From: Nitrospira sp. UBA2083
Lineage (GTDB): Bacteria; Nitrospirota; Nitrospiria; Nitrospirales; Nitrospiraceae
DNA length: 11,388 nucleotides
Reading direction: 5' to 3'
Assembly (NCBI GenBank): GCA_002331625.1
Contig: DCZN01000065.1
Span: 52,635 to 64,022, forward strand
Positions within the stretch are counted from its first letter, which is position 1; the number at the start of each line of letters is the position of its first letter. The notes under the pieces were generated by a model. It worked only from the letters and a program-made list of their open reading frames with translations. It had not been told where the DNA came from and ran no database searches. This document shows, in pieces, positions 8,087 to 11,388 of the stretch. The position numbers and the translations under genes are program-made.

Positions 8087-10225
8087 TCAACGATACTCGT
8101 AGCGGTACAGCCCATACTCCGGTGTGACTTCTGATTTCACATTGGTGAGAACCACACCGAGCACGTTCGCTTGAGCATGATCGAGCAAAAATTTCGCGCG
8201 CTTCAGCGCGTTCCGACCGATCCGGCCGACTTGATAGACCAGGATGGTTCCATCCACGCGAGAACTAAACGCCACCGCGTCTGTGACAGGAAGAATCGGC
8301 GGCGTATCGATCAACACAATGTCATATTCCTCCTGCATTTCAGCCGTCAGCGTTTTGATTTTGTTGATATTGAGAAACTCATTCGGGTTACCGGATTCCG
8401 ACCCACTGGTGAGCACATGAAGATTATCCAATCCCGGAGTACTCATGAATCGATCTACTCCGACGGTCCCGAGCATCAAGTCGGTGGCGGAGCGCACATA
8501 CAAACGCCACGAGGTCGTCCCAGTCAATGCATCGACTAATCCTGGTTCACGTTCGAGGCCCAATCGTTGATGCACAATCGGTTTACGCAGATCCGCATCC
8601 ACGAGTAACACCTTCATGCCTTCCTGAGCCATGGTAATGGCCAGATTGATGACGCAGGTGCTTTTCCCCTCACCAAGCCCGGCGCTGGTGAAGATGATCG
8701 ATTTCACTCGCCGATCCAAACTGGCGAACTGAATGTTGGTTCGAAGCGAACGAAGGCTTTCCGACAAGACAGACTTGGGGTCAAGCAGGCAGATCAGCTT
8801 CGATAAACTCTCAATGACGGATGGTGGTGTGTCGGGCGGCACATCTTCCTGCGCCATGTCCTTCAAGACCTTCGGGTCGAATTGCGGAATAATGCCCAAC
8901 ACAGGAACTTTGAGAAACTCTTCGACTCCCTCGATTGTTCCGATGGACGTATCAAATGATTCACGCCCGAAGGCCAACACAATTCCGAGGAAACACCCCA
9001 TCAGTCCGCCGATCATGAGATTCAAGGTGACGTTGGAGGCATTGATAGGGCCGCTCGGTGTCATGGCTGGGGCAATCATCGTCACTTCCTCGATGCGCTC
9101 CGCCCCTTTGATCAAGAGCTCCTGATGCTTAGCCTTCAGCGTCGCAAGAAGATCTGTATTCACCTTCACTTCTCGCTCGAGTCGACTCATGTGAATCGCA
9201 GCACGTGGATAGCCGAGATAGCGTCGTCGATAGTGATCGCGTTGTTCTTCCAGTGCATCTTCTCTGTCCATCAGCGTGGCCACCTTGGACTTCAGCTCTT
9301 GGATCATTTCCGATTTCACGTTATCGATCTTTTTCTGCTGTTCGGTCACTTGGGGGTGGTCCGATGTGTAATTGATGAGCAACGTGTCCCTCTCCTGGAT
9401 GAGATCCAGCAACCGTTGATTCAGGATCGTCAGGAGAGCATTTTGTTCCTCCGTGAAGATCCGACCCGTCTGATTCCCAATGACGGCATCAGATCGTTTC
9501 AACACTTCGATTTGGCGTTCGCCTTCGGCGCGCTTGCGAGAGACCTCGTTATACTGTTCTTCAAGCTTAGTAAATGTATCCAACGCCGCTCGTGCTTCAT
9601 CGGACAAAAACACTTGGCCTTCTTTTTCCTTAAAGGCGCGGAGGGCCTCTTCAGAATCATTGAGACGCTTTTCGAGGTTCCCCAGCTGTTCTTCCACAAA
9701 CCGCTTCGAGTCGTTGACCAAGCGGTTGCGGGCTGCAATATTTTCGATTCGATATGCCGAAGCCGTGGTATTGGCCATCCGCTCTGCTTGTTCGGGCTGA
9801 TCGGACATGGCTGAGATCCGAATGATGTTCGTATCTCCTTCCCGCTGCGCCGTGATCTCCTGCCCAAGGTTGTAGATGATATTGAGATAAGCGGCCGATC
9901 GCTTTTCTTCGTCTGATGTATCCTGAGTCACCCGTCCCAAATCCTTCGCAACCCGTTCCATGACAGGAAAGCTGCGGATGAATTCGATTTGAGTCGCCAT
10001 ATCATTGATATTCGAGTACGAGAGAGACTCCAGCAGCTGCTGAGCCATCGTCGTACTCCGTTCGAACTTCACCCGCGCAGACGCTTCATAAATAGGATTG
10101 GGCTTCAGAAACTCAGAAAACAGGAAGGTGAACACCACAACCATGACCGTAGAAAGCAGGATCAGATACTTGCGTTTCTTGAGGATCAACCAGTAATCGA
10201 TGACATTGAGTTCGTATTGTGCCAT
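8087..10225 (-). CDS. wzc: Wzc-like polysaccharide co-polymerase with BY-kinase domain
   Basis: This is a 712-residue bitopic inner-membrane protein of normal Wzc length. The Wzz-type N-terminus has a first membrane segment at about 20-38. A long periplasmic coiled-coil region (about 165-375) includes YTSDHPQV (286-293), and a GNVR-like segment LEREVKVNTDLLATLKAKHQ (349-368) leads into the second membrane helix (401-419). The cytoplasmic BY-kinase follows: the EX2RX2R oligomerisation motif (E489, R492, R495), Walker A SAGLGEGKST (514-523), Walker A' VLLVDADLRKP (539-549), Walker B YDIVLIDTPP (634-643), and a tyrosine tail with Y704, Y707, Y709 and Y711. All recognised catalytic motifs are present. 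It should autophosphorylate on the tail and, through oligomer assembly and disassembly, control polymer length and export together with the Wza-like lipoprotein. GAGGA seven bases upstream supports the start at 10225. Confidence 0.95.
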   Translation of the reverse strand: MAQYELNVIDYWLILKKRKYLILLSTVMVVVFTFLFSEFLKPNPIYEASARVKFERSTTMAQQLLESLSYSNINDMATQIEFIRSFPVMERVAKDLGRVTQDTSDEEKRSAAYLNIIYNLGQEITAQREGDTNIIRISAMSDQPEQAERMANTTASAYRIENIAARNRLVNDSKRFVEEQLGNLEKRLNDSEEALRAFKEKEGQVFLSDEARAALDTFTKLEEQYNEVSRKRAEGERQIEVLKRSDAVIGNQTGRIFTEEQNALLTILNQRLLDLIQERDTLLINYTSDHPQVTEQQKKIDNVKSEMIQELKSKVATLMDREDALEEQRDHYRRRYLGYPRAAIHMSRLEREVKVNTDLLATLKAKHQELLIKGAERIEEVTMIAPAMTPSGPINASNVTLNLMIGGLMGCFLGIVLAFGRESFDTSIGTIEGVEEFLKVPVLGIIPQFDPKVLKDMAQEDVPPDTPPSVIESLSKLICLLDPKSVLSESLRSLRTNIQFASLDRRVKSIIFTSAGLGEGKSTCVINLAITMAQEGMKVLLVDADLRKPIVHQRLGLEREPGLVDALTGTTSWRLYVRSATDLMLGTVGVDRFMSTPGLDNLHVLTSGSESGNPNEFLNINKIKTLTAEMQEEYDIVLIDTPPILPVTDAVAFSSRVDGTILVYQVGRIGRNALKRAKFLLDHAQANVLGVVLTNVKSEVTPEYGLYRYEYR

Positions 10226-10252
10226 CAGTCGTCCTCGTGTTGGGTCATCAGT

Positions 10253-11047
10253 CTAGGGCTTAAACGTCGTGAGCGCCGGGATCAGATACGCCGGATAGAT
10301 CGGCATGATGGCAACTTGGAGAATCGGCATAATTTTCAGCGCCGCCTCTTTCGCATCCCCCAACTGTTCACGTGGCACAAAAATCACGTCGTTTTCCTCG
10401 AGCGCAAGATTGCGTGAGAGATCGCCATAGGTAAACAGACGCGCCAGATCTGCCGTCAAGATCTGTGGCTTTGAGAAGTCCCCCCCACGCACCACACGAA
10501 TTTCTTCCAACAGCGCCGATTCCTGAAAATTGTCTACAGCTGCCAACGCCTGGAGAACGGTCATGTTTCGAGCCATCGGAACCATCCCAGGTTTCTTGAC
10601 ATCTCCGAAGACGAAGACCCGCTTGATCTTGAGCAACTTTTTTTTCAGTGCCACTTGAGCACGCGGTTCACGCATAAACGGTTTGGCGGCCTCTTGCACC
10701 CGCCGCTCAGCCTCAGCTACAGTGACACCACCAACTTCTACCTCTATAAAACCGACGGAGACAGACCCGTTTTCTCTGACTAAGCTACTGTACTTTTCCT
10801 CTCCAGCCCCTCTGCGGATGACAACCTCTAGTGTGTCGCCTATTTCGATTGGAGTTTCAGCCGTTGGGACCGTTTCGTCAGCAAACACGTCGCCCTTCGG
10901 CAGAGGGGGAATCACCTGGGAACCTGTGCTCACGGCGGAAGGCGGTAACGTTGATTGTCCGGGATTGCGACAGCCAGTTAAGAACAACAGGCTACTTTGA
11001 ACGATGATCAGAACCACCGCCATCCGTGTGGTATGGAGTCGCCGCAT
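10253..11047 (-). CDS. wza: polysaccharide export outer-membrane lipoprotein, Wza-like
   Basis: This is a 264-residue lipoprotein. A positively charged N-terminus and hydrophobic core end in the lipobox LTGC, with Cys26 as the lipidated residue, so the mature form should sit at the outer membrane. The poly_export domain begins at IEIGDTLEVVIRRG (67-80) and runs to about 135. One SLBB domain follows, recognisable from VFVFGDVKKPGMVPM (144-158) to about 222 (DVIFVP, 220-225). The C-terminal stretch 238-260 is hydrophobic or amphipathic, the place of the membrane-spanning helix in Wza. It is shorter than E. coli Wza (about 380 residues) and shows only one clear SLBB. The start at 11047 is fixed by AGGAG seven bases upstream and by the lipoprotein signal; an upstream-open frame to 11302 only overlaps the HD-GYP gene. 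A run of eight A and a run of seven G occur within the gene. Confidence 0.92.
   Translation of the reverse strand: MRRLHTTRMAVVLIIVQSSLLFLTGCRNPGQSTLPPSAVSTGSQVIPPLPKGDVFADETVPTAETPIEIGDTLEVVIRRGAGEEKYSSLVRENGSVSVGFIEVEVGGVTVAEAERRVQEAAKPFMREPRAQVALKKKLLKIKRVFVFGDVKKPGMVPMARNMTVLQALAAVDNFQESALLEEIRVVRGGDFSKPQILTADLARLFTYGDLSRNLALEENDVIFVPREQLGDAKEAALKIMPILQVAIMPIYPAYLIPALTTFKP
10637..10645 (-). repeat. A8G homopolymer tract in the export lipoprotein gene
   Basis: On the coding strand, codons 135-137 are AAA AAA AAG, giving eight A residues followed by G. The last seven bases form the in-phase slippery heptamer A AAA AAG. Such tracts can undergo replication or transcriptional slippage; whether this one does is unknown. 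Confidence 0.6.
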
Positions 11048-11060
11048 AGCCTCTCTCCTA
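11045..11060 (-). promoter_or_regulatory. ribosome-binding site embedded in the upstream stop codon (HD-GYP / export lipoprotein junction)
   Basis: The coding strand reads TAGGAGAGAGGCTATG. The TAG stop of the HD-GYP gene supplies the first bases of the AGGAG Shine-Dalgarno (11059-11055), which is seven bases from the ATG. This decides the start of the export lipoprotein gene and indicates translational coupling. Confidence 0.8.
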
Positions 11061-11388
11061 CGATGCCGCCGTGTCGGGCGAGATCCCCACAATATGTGCT
11101 GACATACCGTGGGACAAATCCACATCACTTCCCTCCCCGAACTTTGCGACCGTGACGACTGGACGGAGAGGATAGCGAGGATTCGTCTTCGTGACTGTTC
11201 CTGTCTCTCCGGTGTTGAGGCGAACAGATGTTCCAATCGGATAGAGCGTGATGTGGTCCCCAAGCGCCTTGAGTACGGCAACGGAAAAGCCGGTTTTTCC
11301 ATGAAGCAGTAGTTCGCGCATGACCTGATGAGGGGGGAGGCCTTGTCGATACGGTCTCCTGGTCACCATGGCATCTACCGTATCAACG
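11058..11388 (-). CDS. HD-GYP domain protein, probable c-di-GMP phosphodiesterase (C-terminus only)
   Basis: Only the last 109 residues are in the window; the frame is open through the right edge. The fragment begins VDTVDAMVTRRPYRQGL, which matches the conserved D-x-x-DAM...RPYR segment just after the GYP motif in HD-GYP proteins. A tail follows with the pattern YPIGTSVRLNTGETGTV and NPRYPLRPVV, common in HD-GYP proteins with a C-terminal beta extension. The family hydrolyses cyclic-di-GMP, but the metal-binding HD residues and the GYP loop lie outside the window, so activity cannot be judged here. The TAG stop overlaps the ribosome-binding site of the export lipoprotein gene, with ten bases between the two genes, so the two are almost certainly cotranscribed. 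The role suggested by context is to link c-di-GMP level to polysaccharide secretion. Confidence 0.85.
   Translation of the reverse strand, partial: VDTVDAMVTRRPYRQGLPPHQVMRELLLHGKTGFSVAVLKALGDHITLYPIGTSVRLNTGETGTVTKTNPRYPLRPVVTVAKFGEGSDVDLSHGMSAHIVGISPDTAAS

Noticed and set aside
9125..9814. A 229-codon plus-strand open frame opposite the co-polymerase gene
   Set aside because: It is rich in Phe, Leu, His and Ile as expected for the reverse complement of charged coiled-coil codons, has no recognisable domain, and lies wholly inside a well-supported gene.
10638..10645. The plus-strand T8 run as a terminator
   Set aside because: There is no GC-rich stem beside it, and it lies inside the export lipoprotein coding sequence.
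8087..11047. An exosortase/PEP-CTERM-associated polysaccharide locus
   Set aside because: The export/co-polymerase order is similar, but no exosortase, PEP-CTERM protein or separate XrtA-type kinase is present; here the kinase is fused as in Wzc.
11048..11302. Upstream extension of the export lipoprotein frame to an ATG at 11302
   Set aside because: The extra 85 residues are Arg/Ser-rich, overlap the HD-GYP gene and would bury the lipoprotein signal; the AGGAG before 11047 fits better.
1..11388. Mobile elements, CRISPR arrays, tRNA or rRNA genes
   Set aside because: No direct-repeat arrays, transposase-like motifs, terminal inverted repeats or RNA-gene-like segments were seen; coding sequence fills nearly the whole window.

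Overview
All ten genes in this window lie on the minus strand and are packed end to end, so the region reads from right (11388) to left (1). The content is a Wzx/Wzy-type exopolysaccharide or capsule assembly operon of a Gram-negative bacterium: it has an outer-membrane polysaccharide-export lipoprotein, an inner-membrane co-polymerase fused to a tyrosine kinase, a polymerase and a flippase. Base composition looks moderately GC-rich. The style of the genes, and especially the tail of the HD-GYP protein, is reminiscent of Nitrospira (Nitrospirota), but this is an impression from memory and is only weakly supported.

Layout in transcription order: the C-terminal end of an HD-GYP family cyclic-di-GMP phosphodiesterase (11388-11058, cut by the window edge); a Wza-like export lipoprotein (11047-10253); a Wzc-like co-polymerase/BY-kinase (10225-8087); a Wzy-like polymerase of the O-antigen ligase family (8062-6680); two GT4 glycosyltransferases of identical length (6683-5496 and 5518-4331); a Wzx-like flippase (4306-2819); a GT2 glycosyltransferase (2819-1848); a class I SAM-dependent methyltransferase with a GTG start (1838-1098); and a GT-C membrane glycosyltransferase of the GT39/ArnT type (1101-1, cut by the window edge). 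No intergenic gap exceeds 27 bases and several genes overlap (ATGA, TGATG and a 23-base overlap). I see no room for a terminator or a dedicated promoter between genes, so the window is best read as the interior of one polycistronic unit.

Inferred working model: the cytoplasmic glycosyltransferases (two GT4, one GT2) extend a lipid-linked repeat unit started by an initiating transferase that is not in the window. The methyltransferase may decorate it. Wzx flips it and Wzy polymerises it in the periplasm. The Wzc-like protein controls polymerisation and chain length through tyrosine autophosphorylation, and the Wza-like protein takes part in export across the outer membrane. The GT-C enzyme probably adds a sugar from a polyprenyl-phosphate donor on the periplasmic side. 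The leading HD-GYP gene suggests that c-di-GMP turnover is produced together with the export machinery.

I found no RNA gene, CRISPR array, insertion sequence or attachment site, and nothing that I would call a wholly new system. The points most worth a second look are the HD-GYP linkage, homopolymer tracts in the export gene, altered EX7E motifs in the paired GT4 enzymes, and a perfect palindrome at one gene junction.
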